Of a DNA stretch of 53,372 nt, positions 26,822 through 34,701 are shown one piece after another. Below the pieces are notes generated by a model. The model saw only the letters and a program-made list of their open reading frames with translations, was not told the DNA's origin and made no database searches. Made by a program: the position numbers and the translations under genes. Origin of the DNA: Halarsenatibacter sp964462585 (GTDB taxonomy: Bacteria > Bacillota > Halanaerobiia > Halanaerobiales > Halarsenatibacteraceae). Position 1 is the stretch's first letter, and each line of letters starts with the position of its first letter. Location of the stretch: the NCBI GenBank assembly GCA_964462585.1, contig CAYXAK010000003.1, positions 1 through 53,372 on the forward strand. Reading direction: 5' to 3'.

Positions 26822-27409
26822 CTACCCTGTTGAAATTTGCGCCTGCTCAATTTTTTCACAGCGCTTCTCAACTCCATCATGCTGAAATTCATTTAAGATT
26901 TTCCTGACTTCCTCCAGAAAGGCCACCAGCTCGCTGACAAAATCCTCTCTATTCCGCCGGGTAAAAATTTCCGCAGTCACTCTGTTGAAGCTCACTACCT
27001 CACGGGGAGAAAGACGGGTCAGAATTCCCAGCCATAGATTGGGATTATGCTCCTCTGCCTGAAGATGACGGGCCTGTCGCAGAATTTCGCGAAAACATTC
27101 CGATTCCATCTCCCGGACCTCTATCAGCGTATAGACAAAATTTCTCACCTCATAAACTTCCGGGTTTTCCAGGAATTTTTCCATGATAAAATGAAAGCCC
27201 TCATTTTCAGCGCTCAGCCCCTCTTCTTCCAGAATTTCCATGAGTTGATGGAGTTTTCTGGCCAGCTCGGAAAGGACCAGAGCATCCCCATCCCGGGAAT
27301 AACCGTCTCTGCCCTCTCCACCTTTAACCTCAGGAACCGGATCAGCATCCGGCCGGGAAGAAACAACTTCATTTATTGTATTGCTGATGCTGCTGATGCG
27401 GCTTTTCAT
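26822..27409 (-). CDS. Hypothetical soluble protein between rnf and cheY
   Basis: I do not recognise this 195-residue protein. It has a variable, Gly/Asp-rich stretch after residue 20 and then a mainly helical body (HQLMEILEEEGLSAENEGFHF, REILRQARHLQAEEHNP, EDFVSELVAFLEEVRKILNE). It lacks a signal peptide, membrane helices or Cys motifs. ATG 27409 has GGGAG at good spacing and is preferred to ATG 27424. It lies after the rnf terminator and before the flagellar operon, so it may belong to either or neither. Confidence 0.7.
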   Translation of the reverse strand: MKSRISSISNTINEVVSSRPDADPVPEVKGGEGRDGYSRDGDALVLSELARKLHQLMEILEEEGLSAENEGFHFIMEKFLENPEVYEVRNFVYTLIEVREMESECFREILRQARHLQAEEHNPNLWLGILTRLSPREVVSFNRVTAEIFTRRNREDFVSELVAFLEEVRKILNEFQHDGVEKRCEKIEQAQISTG

Positions 27410-27509
27410 AAAAGATACTCCCATTTCTTTTTAATAATTATTCTGGTTAAGAGGCCTGATTCCTGCCCACAGAACAGAATTCTCAGCAAAATTATATGTT
27501 AAAATTCAT

Positions 27510-27542
27510 AAGCCGACATCATCACAGATGAGATGCCGGCTT
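27510..27542 (-). terminator. Terminator after the rnf operon
   Basis: An 11-bp stem (27510-27520 with 27532-27542; one G-U pair in the transcript) with an 11-nt loop lies about 30 nt beyond the rnfC stop. A short U-containing run follows (ATGAATTTT), so termination may be moderate. Confidence 0.65.
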
Positions 27543-27572
27543 AGATATATAAACTATATAACTTTTTTATAT

Positions 27573-28955
27573 TCAGTCTTTGTTTCTTCTGATCTTTTTG
27601 GCGTGTGGTTTGGCTTCCATTATGGATTCGGCCACAGTGCGCATCGAAGGACAGACAAAAGTGCAGATGCCGCATTCAGCACATTCTGTGGCATGCAGTT
27701 TTTCCGCATCCATATATTCGCCGGCTCTGGCGGCCAGGCTCAGTTCATGGGGATAGAGCTTCATGGGGCAGGAACTCACACATTTGCCGCAGCGTATGCA
27801 GGCCTTCTCCTGCTCTCCCGGACCGAGATGTGCCATCTCCGGCGGTATGAGCAGCACTCCGGTGTCACTCTTCGTTACGGGAACATCCAGACTGCCGATA
27901 GCAGTACCGGTCATGGCCCCTCCCATGATTATCTTGTGTCCGGATATAGCCCCCACGTCTACACCCGTGGCCTCCAGAACATGCCGCACCGGGGTTCCCA
28001 CCGGCATGAGATAATTTCCGGCTTCGGGGACTGTGTGAGGTCCGCTGACGGTAACCACCCTCTCGAAAAGGGGTTTTTTTCTGGCGATAGCTTCATATAT
28101 GGCGATGGTGGTGCCTATATTGCGCACAATACAGCCCACATCAGCCGACCTGGCACCCATGGGAGGCTCTTTGCCGGTGATAGCTTTGATCATGCTCTTC
28201 TTATAGCCCTGGGGATACTTTGTATCGAGAGGCACAACTTCAAAATTGTCCAGATCAGAAATTTTATCCCTGAGAACTTCGATGGCATCGGGTTTGTTGG
28301 TCTCGACCCCTATGTGACACTTCTCGGCCTTGATGATTTTGAACAGAATCCGGGCCCCCTCTATCAGCTTATCCGCCCATTCCACCATCATGCGGTGATC
28401 ACAGGTTAGAAATGGTTCACACTCCGCCCCGTTCAATATCAGATGGGGCACAGGATCATCGGTGCTGACATTGATATGGGTGGGACAGGCGGCTCCGCCC
28501 ATACCGACGATGCCGTATTCTTTCAGCATATCCTTCATCTCCTGGATGCCGAGATCCTGCCAGTTTACACTCTCCTCACACTGATATTCCGGCTGTTCTT
28601 CCCCGGCATCGATCACAACCGAAAGTATCTCTTCACCTCCGGCTGCAGGCCTTTCCTCAATGGCAGTCACCTCACCGCTGACACTGGCATGGACAGGAGC
28701 GGACCAGAATTCATCCAGCTCGCCTATCAGCTGCCCCCTTTTCACCTCTTCCCCCACCTCAACCACGGGTTCTACCGTCTCCCCGATATGCTGATTGAGG
28801 GGAAGAATAACCCTGTCAGGCCAGGAAAGTCTGGTTATCTCCTTATCATTGGTATATTCCTTGTGATGAGGAATATAGAGCCCTTTTTCAAAGGACTTTT
28901 CCTCATAATCCGATATCTCATTTGAGTTCACATCTGAATTCAGATCTTCAGACAT
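27573..28955 (-). CDS. rnfC: RnfC, Rnf complex peripheral subunit
   Basis: This 460-residue soluble Rnf subunit is related to NqrA and complex I NuoF. It has the glycine-rich nucleotide/flavin region (GIVGMGGAACPTHI, LILNGAECEPFLTCDH). Near the C-terminus are two 4Fe-4S motifs, CIRCGKCVSSCP and CAECGICTFVCP. It would hand electrons between NAD(H) and the membrane part. It is the last gene of the operon here, 27 nt after rnfA. In most bacteria rnfC is first, or sits next to rnfB. Confidence 0.96.
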   Translation of the reverse strand: MSEDLNSDVNSNEISDYEEKSFEKGLYIPHHKEYTNDKEITRLSWPDRVILPLNQHIGETVEPVVEVGEEVKRGQLIGELDEFWSAPVHASVSGEVTAIEERPAAGGEEILSVVIDAGEEQPEYQCEESVNWQDLGIQEMKDMLKEYGIVGMGGAACPTHINVSTDDPVPHLILNGAECEPFLTCDHRMMVEWADKLIEGARILFKIIKAEKCHIGVETNKPDAIEVLRDKISDLDNFEVVPLDTKYPQGYKKSMIKAITGKEPPMGARSADVGCIVRNIGTTIAIYEAIARKKPLFERVVTVSGPHTVPEAGNYLMPVGTPVRHVLEATGVDVGAISGHKIIMGGAMTGTAIGSLDVPVTKSDTGVLLIPPEMAHLGPGEQEKACIRCGKCVSSCPMKLYPHELSLAARAGEYMDAEKLHATECAECGICTFVCPSMRTVAESIMEAKPHAKKIRRNKD

Positions 28956-28982
28956 TATCCGCCACCTCCGTATGGCTCACCT

Positions 28983-29552
28983 TTAAATTCCATCAAAGCC
29001 GGATACCGCCAGGGCCAGAATTCCCAGTATTATCAGCTGTATGGGAACTCCCTTGAGCCACTCCGGCACCGGCAGTTTTTCCACACGATCATTTATGCTG
29101 TCCACAATTATGAGCAGAATGGCAAAGCCCAGGCCAACGCCGGCTGCACTGACAACTGCCTCCACAAGTGTATCCCATTCCGCCACCTGGAGAAGCAGCA
29201 TGCCAAACACCGCTGTATTAAAGAACACATCCGGCAGGTAAAAATGCCAGGCCCTGTCCCGGGAAGAATTTTGCGGCCTCATCTGCATGAAAATAACCAG
29301 CACGAGCAGAAGCAGTATGAGAACAAGATTGTTGAGATAGGTCAGCCCCAGCGGGACCAATATAACATCATAGATTATAAATGTGAAAAGGGCAGCAGCG
29401 ACCAGCAAAATAGTGGTCATAAAACCCATGCCGGCCGTCTTCTGCAGAGAGCTCTCTCTTTCCACCAGAAAGGGCATCAGCCCCAGCAGGTGTGTCAGCA
29501 CTATGTTGTTCCAGAAAACTCCTCCCAGCAGTATATAAAGAAGTTCTCCCAT
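28983..29552 (-). CDS. rnfA: RnfA, membrane subunit
   Basis: This 189-residue protein has six hydrophobic helices in the RnfA/NqrE pattern: WNNIVLTHLLGLMPFL near the N-terminus, VILVPLGLTYL, and FYLPDVFFNTAVFGMLLLQVA. Compared with most RnfA proteins the middle is divergent (MQMRPQNSSRDRAW). RnfA and RnfE form an inverted pair carrying ions and a 2Fe-2S cluster between them. It lies 1 nt after rnfE. Confidence 0.9.
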   Translation of the reverse strand: MGELLYILLGGVFWNNIVLTHLLGLMPFLVERESSLQKTAGMGFMTTILLVAAALFTFIIYDVILVPLGLTYLNNLVLILLLLVLVIFMQMRPQNSSRDRAWHFYLPDVFFNTAVFGMLLLQVAEWDTLVEAVVSAAGVGLGFAILLIIVDSINDRVEKLPVPEWLKGVPIQLIILGILALAVSGFDGI

Positions 29553-29553
29553 A

Positions 29554-30144
29554 CTAACTTACCTCCCCGTCAGCAGCAGAGCCGGAAAAAGCAGCCTTAT
29601 AGAGAGCCACCAGCGCACCCAGCACTATGAGAAAACCACCGGGCTCGCCGAAAAAGGATATGTCGCGGGCAAAGATCTCAGCGCCAGTAATCTCTCCGGT
29701 GAGAAAGAGCTCGCGCAGGCCTCCGATGAAGATAAGCAGCAGAGCAAACTTAAAGCCCAGCCAGATGCTGCCTCTGAATTCACTGCTGACATCTTCGGCT
29801 TCGAAAAGCACAGACTGCCTCAGAACCAGTATATTGACTGTAATAAGGGGAAGATAGACTCCCAGCTCCTCCAGCAGGGCCGAGTCCACAATGGAAAGAT
29901 ATATCTGAAATAGTGATATCAGGGTTATGGTTACCACAACAGTAAAGGGGGTTCTCGCTCCCGGTGTTATTACACCCTTTAGAGCTACATTTACAAGCCC
30001 GGCTCCAATTATCGCCAGCAGGGTAAGACCGCTGAGCCAGAGAGCATTGCGAATTCCTGTTGCTCCCCCCAGAGCCGGAGCCAGCGCCACCAAAACCAGC
30101 ATTATTCTGGATTCCTGCCAGAATTCCGAACTGAACAGATTCAT
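29554..30144 (-). CDS. rnfE: RnfE, membrane subunit
   Basis: This 196-residue membrane protein is homologous to RnfE/NqrD: ALAPALGGATGIRNALW, TPFTVVVTITLISLFQIYLS and LGVYLPLITVNILVLRQ. ATG 30144 is preferred over ATG 30153 because GGAGGA is only 0-3 nt from the latter and 9 nt from the former. It lies between rnfG and rnfA. Together with RnfA it should form the transmembrane electron and ion path. Confidence 0.9.
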   Translation of the reverse strand: MNLFSSEFWQESRIMLVLVALAPALGGATGIRNALWLSGLTLLAIIGAGLVNVALKGVITPGARTPFTVVVTITLISLFQIYLSIVDSALLEELGVYLPLITVNILVLRQSVLFEAEDVSSEFRGSIWLGFKFALLLIFIGGLRELFLTGEITGAEIFARDISFFGEPGGFLIVLGALVALYKAAFSGSAADGEVS

Positions 30145-30164
30145 ATATTGCATTCCTCCTCCAC

Positions 30165-30713
30165 TTAATACTCTCCAGAGCGCAGGGCTGTGAAGGTCAG
30201 ATCGACAGCTTCTCTGGCAGCATCAGCCATGGCCTCTGCCGAAACAGTTGCACCTGTAAGGCCCTCGATGTCCTCACCGATCTCAATGGGATCATTATAG
30301 CCCAGACCGACGAACCTATCCTTAAAATCGTCTTCGAGCACTCTATCACCGAGATCGGGGGTCTCTGAATGCTCTATGACGTTAATGCCGATTATATTGG
30401 CCGCATCGTCCATGCCGACCAGAACTTCCATATCACCGCCATAGCCGGCGCCGACAGCTATATGGGCCATCCCTATGACATTTCCACCCTCCCGAACCAC
30501 ATAGAACATCCTGTCCTCATATTCAAATTCCGAGAAGGTGGCATCCTCGTCATAGATCTGCACCAGATGCCCCCGCATCTCCTCGGGCACATCCTCTTCT
30601 ACGACCAGCTGCTCGGTAACTGTCCGGGCATATGATAAGACCAGAATGGATATAACGACTGTTATGGCTACGATAAATATACCCAGCGAAAATTTTTGGC
30701 CTCTGACATCCAT
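30165..30713 (-). CDS. rnfG: RnfG, FMN-binding subunit
   Basis: This 182-residue protein has one N-terminal transmembrane helix (residues 9-29) and an extracytoplasmic FMN-binding domain. The covalent FMN site is visible as LTGATVSAEAM, the [S/T]GAT motif, near residue 155. It lies between rnfD and rnfE. The flavin transferase ApbE that loads such sites is not encoded in the window. Confidence 0.93.
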   Translation of the reverse strand: MDVRGQKFSLGIFIVAITVVISILVLSYARTVTEQLVVEEDVPEEMRGHLVQIYDEDATFSEFEYEDRMFYVVREGGNVIGMAHIAVGAGYGGDMEVLVGMDDAANIIGINVIEHSETPDLGDRVLEDDFKDRFVGLGYNDPIEIGEDIEGLTGATVSAEAMADAAREAVDLTFTALRSGEY

Positions 30714-30714
30714 C

Positions 30715-31626
30715 CTATTCTACCTCCCCGAATGCTCTGCGCCGGAAAAATCTGTCCAGCAGGGGTACCAGAGCATTCATTATCAAAATCGCATATGTTA
30801 CACCTTCGGGCAGTGTGGCAAAGAGCCTGATCACGATAGTGAAAAGACCGCAGCCCACGCCGAAGATCAATCTGCCCCTGGCTGTAACCGGAGATGTAAC
30901 CATATCAGTGGCCATGTACAGCGCTCCCAGGATCAATCCACCGCTGAGAAGATGAAAAAGCGGGTTGGCACCGAAGAGCGGTGCAAGTATGGCCACTGTG
31001 CCCATATATCCCAGCGGTATCCTCCATCCAATTCTGCCTCTAATAAAGAGATAGAGACCGCCAAGCAGCAGAAGTAGGGCAGAGGTTTCACCCAGGCTGC
31101 CGGGGATATTACCCAGAAACATATTCCAGTAGCTGAACTCAGCACCTGCCAGGGGAGTGGCAGCCGTAACTCCTTCCACCGGATCGACAAAGGTGGTCAT
31201 GGAGGCCGGCCACAGAGCCAGCATTATGCCCCTGCCCACAAGTGCGGGATTGAATATATTATTGCCCAGACCTCCCAGCATGAGTTTTCCGAGCAGGATA
31301 CCCAGGGCTGCTCCGACAGCTGCCAGAAGCGGTGATATATCAGGTGGCAGCGTTAAAGCCAGCAGCAGTCCCGTTACAGCAGCACTGCCGTCATCAAAAA
31401 ATTCGCGCAGACTTCCCAGCCTCTGCATAATAACTGATTCGACCAGAACAGCTGCTATAACAGCAGCCAGAATAATCTGAACTGAGTTCATGCCGAAAAG
31501 ATAAATACTGGCCAGCGAGGCTGGAATCAGCGCCAGTATTACATCGATCATTACCAGATCTGTGCTGTCCCCATCTGTGATGAGATGAGGAGCATCGGTC
31601 ACAACTAAGTCAGGATCCTGCGGCAT
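30715..31626 (-). CDS. rnfD: RnfD, membrane flavoprotein subunit
   Basis: This 303-residue membrane protein has eight to ten hydrophobic helices and the RnfD/NqrB pattern GGLGNNIFNPALVGRGIMLA and VEGVTAATPLAG; the latter probably carries the covalent FMN threonine. It is the first rnf gene here. GGAGGG lies just upstream of ATG 31626. The 86-nt spacer before it holds no gene and no clear promoter. Confidence 0.94.
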   Translation of the reverse strand: MPQDPDLVVTDAPHLITDGDSTDLVMIDVILALIPASLASIYLFGMNSVQIILAAVIAAVLVESVIMQRLGSLREFFDDGSAAVTGLLLALTLPPDISPLLAAVGAALGILLGKLMLGGLGNNIFNPALVGRGIMLALWPASMTTFVDPVEGVTAATPLAGAEFSYWNMFLGNIPGSLGETSALLLLLGGLYLFIRGRIGWRIPLGYMGTVAILAPLFGANPLFHLLSGGLILGALYMATDMVTSPVTARGRLIFGVGCGLFTIVIRLFATLPEGVTYAILIMNALVPLLDRFFRRRAFGEVE

Positions 31627-31712
31627 CTTAGCCCTCCTTTCAATTCCAGCCTGTATGATGAATATTTACTGCGTAATCCTGATGTCGGATCATGATGGGA
31701 TGAAATTCTCAA

Positions 31713-32585
31713 TCAATTAATTACCGTATAGCCGTTCATGACCACTGATTCCGTACAGAGCCACAGGTCACCTTCCAGAGCAAAGTTTGAGGACGAGAAA
31801 AAGCCGCTTAAAATATATTCATCGAGATAAAGAGGCTGAACCCGGGGCAGATCTCTGGGTCTCTCCGTAAAGAGAAAACGATGTTCCCCCTCTATGCTGG
31901 CCCCGGGCAGCTCCAGTCTGCCTGTAAATCTGAGGTCTTCCTCTATTCTATTGATAAGATCAAAATTTACATCTGTGTTTATGCTGGTTATATTCGCCTG
32001 TCTGTTCTCCATTTCCAGAATCATATCGACATCATCGATATCATCCCTCACCCTCACAGTGCCTGTTATGTCGAGATGAGGAGCAGCATACTCCAGATCA
32101 AAGATGATCCTGCTGACCATCGGTATGCCCGGTTCTTCCACATAATCAATCATCTCGGCTGTGAGCACAATCTCCACATATCTTTCTTCATCGGCAAATT
32201 CCCAGACCCACTCGTCTTCTTCCTCCCAATTCTCAGGCTGTTCTTCAAACTGTTTTTCCAGCTGCTCAAAATCTTCAACCTGAAAGAGACCCTCGGGCCG
32301 GGAGTCAGAGTCGATTAGATATCTGCCGGGCTCTGCCAGATCAGGCAGAATATTCGCCAGATAATTCTCCAGATATAAAAGAGGCAGTCCGTAATCTTCG
32401 GCACTCTCCACCAGCTCCACCTGATCTATATCAATCCCGCCCACAGCCTCCTGCAGCCAGTCTTCATCGACAGGGACTGAATCCTCTGCAGACGCAATCA
32501 GGGGGGAGAATAGCATAAAGATAAATACCAGACCTGCTGTGACTGCTGACAGTATTATCATTCTGCCCTTTTCGTTGAATTTCAT
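31713..32585 (-). CDS. Secreted protein of unknown function upstream of rnf
   Basis: I do not recognise this 290-residue protein. It has a signal peptide (hydrophobic residues 9-30, then IASAED) and a very acidic mature region. The second half alternates short strands (VEIVLTAEMIDYV, LDITGTVRVRDDIDDVDMIL, FTGRLELPGASIEGEHRFLF), suggesting a beta-rich extracytoplasmic domain. There is no lipobox and no metal-binding Cys pattern. It lies 86 nt upstream of rnfD on the same strand, so co-transcription with rnf is possible. AGGAGGAGG precedes the start. Confidence 0.75.
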   Translation of the reverse strand: MKFNEKGRMIILSAVTAGLVFIFMLFSPLIASAEDSVPVDEDWLQEAVGGIDIDQVELVESAEDYGLPLLYLENYLANILPDLAEPGRYLIDSDSRPEGLFQVEDFEQLEKQFEEQPENWEEEDEWVWEFADEERYVEIVLTAEMIDYVEEPGIPMVSRIIFDLEYAAPHLDITGTVRVRDDIDDVDMILEMENRQANITSINTDVNFDLINRIEEDLRFTGRLELPGASIEGEHRFLFTERPRDLPRVQPLYLDEYILSGFFSSSNFALEGDLWLCTESVVMNGYTVIN

Positions 32586-32713
32586 CTTGGCTAATGCCTC
32601 CTCCTGGCTGGATTATGACATGCTCCTTCCACTCTGCCCTCTGTTTTCGTTATAAAAATAACATAATAGGGCACAAAAAATCAAGTCTTCTTACCGGATT
32701 AATAAAAAATCTC

Positions 32714-32923
32714 TCAGTTCAGCTGCCAGATCAGCTGTAAAATCAGGTAGAAGACGGCAAAAATCACAGTGGTTTTTATGGTCTCTCTCCTCAGCTGTGA
32801 ACGCCTCTCCTCTGTATACTCCCCTCTTTTTTTCAGGCCCCTCAGAGAAAGAAGATACCAGACCAGGGCAAAAATAAAGGCCACCAAAACCAGATTTATA
32901 ATCAGTTCTGCTGCTGACAACAT
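32714..32923 (-). CDS. Small membrane protein
   Basis: This 69-residue protein has two hydrophobic helices (about residues 6-24 and 48-66) separated by a basic, charged loop (GLKKRGEYTEERRSQLRRET). GGAGGGGATCG precedes ATG 32923, which is better than a longer start at 32944. No family is recognised. The 128-nt spacer after it (32586-32713) holds a weak TTGATT/TATTTT promoter-like pair for the secreted-protein gene. Confidence 0.7.
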   Translation of the reverse strand: MLSAAELIINLVLVAFIFALVWYLLSLRGLKKRGEYTEERRSQLRRETIKTTVIFAVFYLILQLIWQLN

Positions 32924-33002
32924 CGATCCCCTCCAGACCCGCATTTTTGCTCAAAGCTATTTTATCATATCAAAGCCAAATTTTACAGGCCGGTGGCAGA
33001 AT

Positions 33003-34178
33003 TTATATCTTATGGTACTCTTCTCTGTTTCTCTCCAGCCATTTCTTTCGCCTCTGCAGCAGTTCTCTTCCCAGTTCCGGCCCTTCCCGCAACTGGTTTA
33101 GGAGGTCCTGGCCCCTCACAGCATCACTCAGGGCCCGGTGGAGTGCCAGAAGCTGATGATAATACCTTTGCTCCTGCTCCGGACTGCGAAAGTCCTCTCG
33201 GCTCCGGGAGGAAGCACGGGCCAGCAGCACACACTCCTGCAGATTGAGAATATCGGTTTTCAGCCCGGCCAGTGTTTCGGCCAGTTCGGCGGGGGAGATT
33301 TCCTGCCAGTTCCTGACTTTCTCCACTGCTTTTGCTGCCAGCTCAGCCGCTCTATACCATTTTTTAGGAAGTGGCAGAACATCATGCACCTCCTGCAGCT
33401 CTTTTTCAGAAGCTGCGTCGAGTGCCAGGGCGGCAAAGAGCAGTTTGGGACGGCCTGAGAGATGCCTGACTGCCCGCCATCTCTGCAAAGATCTCTGAAG
33501 ATCCGTTTCAAGCCAGCTGAAATGTGGTGAAGATATATCCAGCTCATCCAGCAGAAAAAAGAACCTCTCTCCGCACTCAGCCATCAGAACATCTTTGAAC
33601 TCCTCTGCCACCCTCTCCGGAAAAATCCCTGCCAGAGCTCTCTCCTCCATGTCTGCCAGTTTATTGTAACAGTGTTCGGTCAGATCGAACTCCGGCAGCT
33701 GTGAGCTGAAGCGGAGCGCCCTGTAGAATCTGTGGGCATCGCGGGAAAAAGCGCCGGGCAGTGGCTGTAGAAGTTTATTTTCCAGATCATAAAACCCTCC
33801 CTGTGGATCATAAATTCTTCCCCCGGCGAGCTTAACAGCCAGACTGTTGATGGTAAAATCCCGCCTTTTGAGATCTGACCAGGGGGAGGAAGAAGAAGTC
33901 CGCGTAAACTCCACACCCTGCCAGAGATAAACCGGAAAATGATCCCCGGCTCTTTCCGCCCGGCCGAGCAGATCATCCATCTCCTCCTCTGCCACATCTG
34001 TGAGCAGAAAATCATAATCTGCCGGCTTTCTGCCCAGGATGAGATCCCGGACAGCACCGCCCACAATCCAGACTCTGTCTGTATTATCGCGCAGAAACTC
34101 TTTTATATCCTCAGGTATGTCAAAATCGGCTATGCTCAACTGCAATCTGCGGGGGGAAAAATTTTTTATTGCAGACAC
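33003..34178 (-). CDS. CCA-adding enzyme / poly(A) polymerase family nucleotidyltransferase
   Basis: This 391-residue class II nucleotidyltransferase has the catalytic motif VGGAVRDLILGRKPADYDF near residue 38 and the RRDFTINSLAVKL and GAFSRDAHRFYRALRFS motifs. The C-terminal half is helical. The family adds CCA to tRNA 3' ends or tails RNA; the two activities cannot be separated by eye. The likely start is GTG 34178, preceded by AGGCAGGT. A 15-bp perfect hairpin lies 11 nt upstream. Confidence 0.9.
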   Translation of the reverse strand: MSAIKNFSPRRLQLSIADFDIPEDIKEFLRDNTDRVWIVGGAVRDLILGRKPADYDFLLTDVAEEEMDDLLGRAERAGDHFPVYLWQGVEFTRTSSSSPWSDLKRRDFTINSLAVKLAGGRIYDPQGGFYDLENKLLQPLPGAFSRDAHRFYRALRFSSQLPEFDLTEHCYNKLADMEERALAGIFPERVAEEFKDVLMAECGERFFFLLDELDISSPHFSWLETDLQRSLQRWRAVRHLSGRPKLLFAALALDAASEKELQEVHDVLPLPKKWYRAAELAAKAVEKVRNWQEISPAELAETLAGLKTDILNLQECVLLARASSRSREDFRSPEQEQRYYHQLLALHRALSDAVRGQDLLNQLREGPELGRELLQRRKKWLERNREEYHKI

Positions 34179-34188
34179 CTGCCTTCAC

Positions 34189-34228
34189 GGCAGAGAACTC
34201 CCGTTATAGAAACCGGGAGTTCTCTGCC
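34189..34228. other. Perfect 15-bp inverted repeat
   Basis: Arms 34189-34203 and 34214-34228 match base for base with a 10-nt loop. There is no adjacent T-run on either strand, so it is not a normal intrinsic terminator. It lies between the AbrB-like gene and the nucleotidyltransferase start. Confidence 0.8.
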
Positions 34229-34258
34229 TGCTGATTCTATATGTGTTTTAAACAGAGC

Positions 34259-34489
34259 TCAATTTTCCCTGGCCAGATTTTTCAATTCATCACCACATGC
34301 CGTGCAGATCGCCCTGCCGCGCATCACACTCTCCGCTCCGGATTCGGAACAGAAATAGCAGTTAAACTCTGCCTTTTTCAGAACTATCTCTTCCTCTCGA
34401 AAGACCGCTTCCAGTGAATCATCGGGGTTGATATCCTGATTCTGCAGGATAAAATCGGGTATTTTGATTCTGCCTTTCCGGTCGACCAC
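34259..34489 (-). CDS. AbrB/SpoVT-like regulator with C-terminal zinc ribbon
   Basis: The first half matches the AbrB swapped-hairpin DNA-binding fold (VDRKGRIKIPDFILQNQDIN, EIVLKKAE). The second half has two Cys pairs (CYFC and CTAC) that can form a small zinc ribbon. GTG 34489 is the first normal start, but it begins inside the first beta-strand. In-frame residues upstream (KFYRSCATV) continue the domain back to an ATC at 34516, which is preceded by GGGGGTGAG. Translation from that ATC is possible but unusual. Confidence 0.7.
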   Translation of the reverse strand: MVDRKGRIKIPDFILQNQDINPDDSLEAVFREEEIVLKKAEFNCYFCSESGAESVMRGRAICTACGDELKNLAREN

Positions 34490-34634
34490 AGTTGCACAAC
34501 TTCGATAAAATTTGATTTTCTCACCCCCCCGCAGTTACTGATGGGCGGCAGTTCGATCATCAAATTCACAGCTAAAATACCCATTTTAGAAGTGGATTTA
34601 TATGCCGGCTGCAGCCCTGATACATATTAAGTAT

Positions 34635-34663
34635 ATTAAATCACAAAAGTTGATTTTTGTCAA
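34635..34663 (-). promoter_or_regulatory. Sigma-A type promoter for the AbrB-like gene
   Basis: TTGACA (34658-34663) and TTTAAT (34635-34640) are separated by 17 bp on the minus strand. The spacer contains an inverted repeat, ACAAAA-N6-TTTTGT, which could be an operator, perhaps for autoregulation (inference). Confidence 0.55.
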
Positions 34664-34701
34664 TAAATTATTCCATTTTAAAGCAAAATTTACACAAATG
34701 C

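Noticed and set aside
27528..28409. Plus-strand frame of 293 codons opposite rnfC
   Set aside because: RnfC on the minus strand has full motifs including two iron-sulfur sites; the opposite frame shows no recognisable protein.
31713..32585. Missing RnfB encoded by the gene upstream of rnfD
   Set aside because: The protein has a signal peptide and no CxxCxxC clusters; it cannot be an iron-sulfur RnfB.
32691..32954. 87-codon frame overlapping the small membrane protein
   Set aside because: It shares the locus in another frame but lacks hydrophobic segments; GGAGGGGATCG and membrane helices favour 32714-32923.
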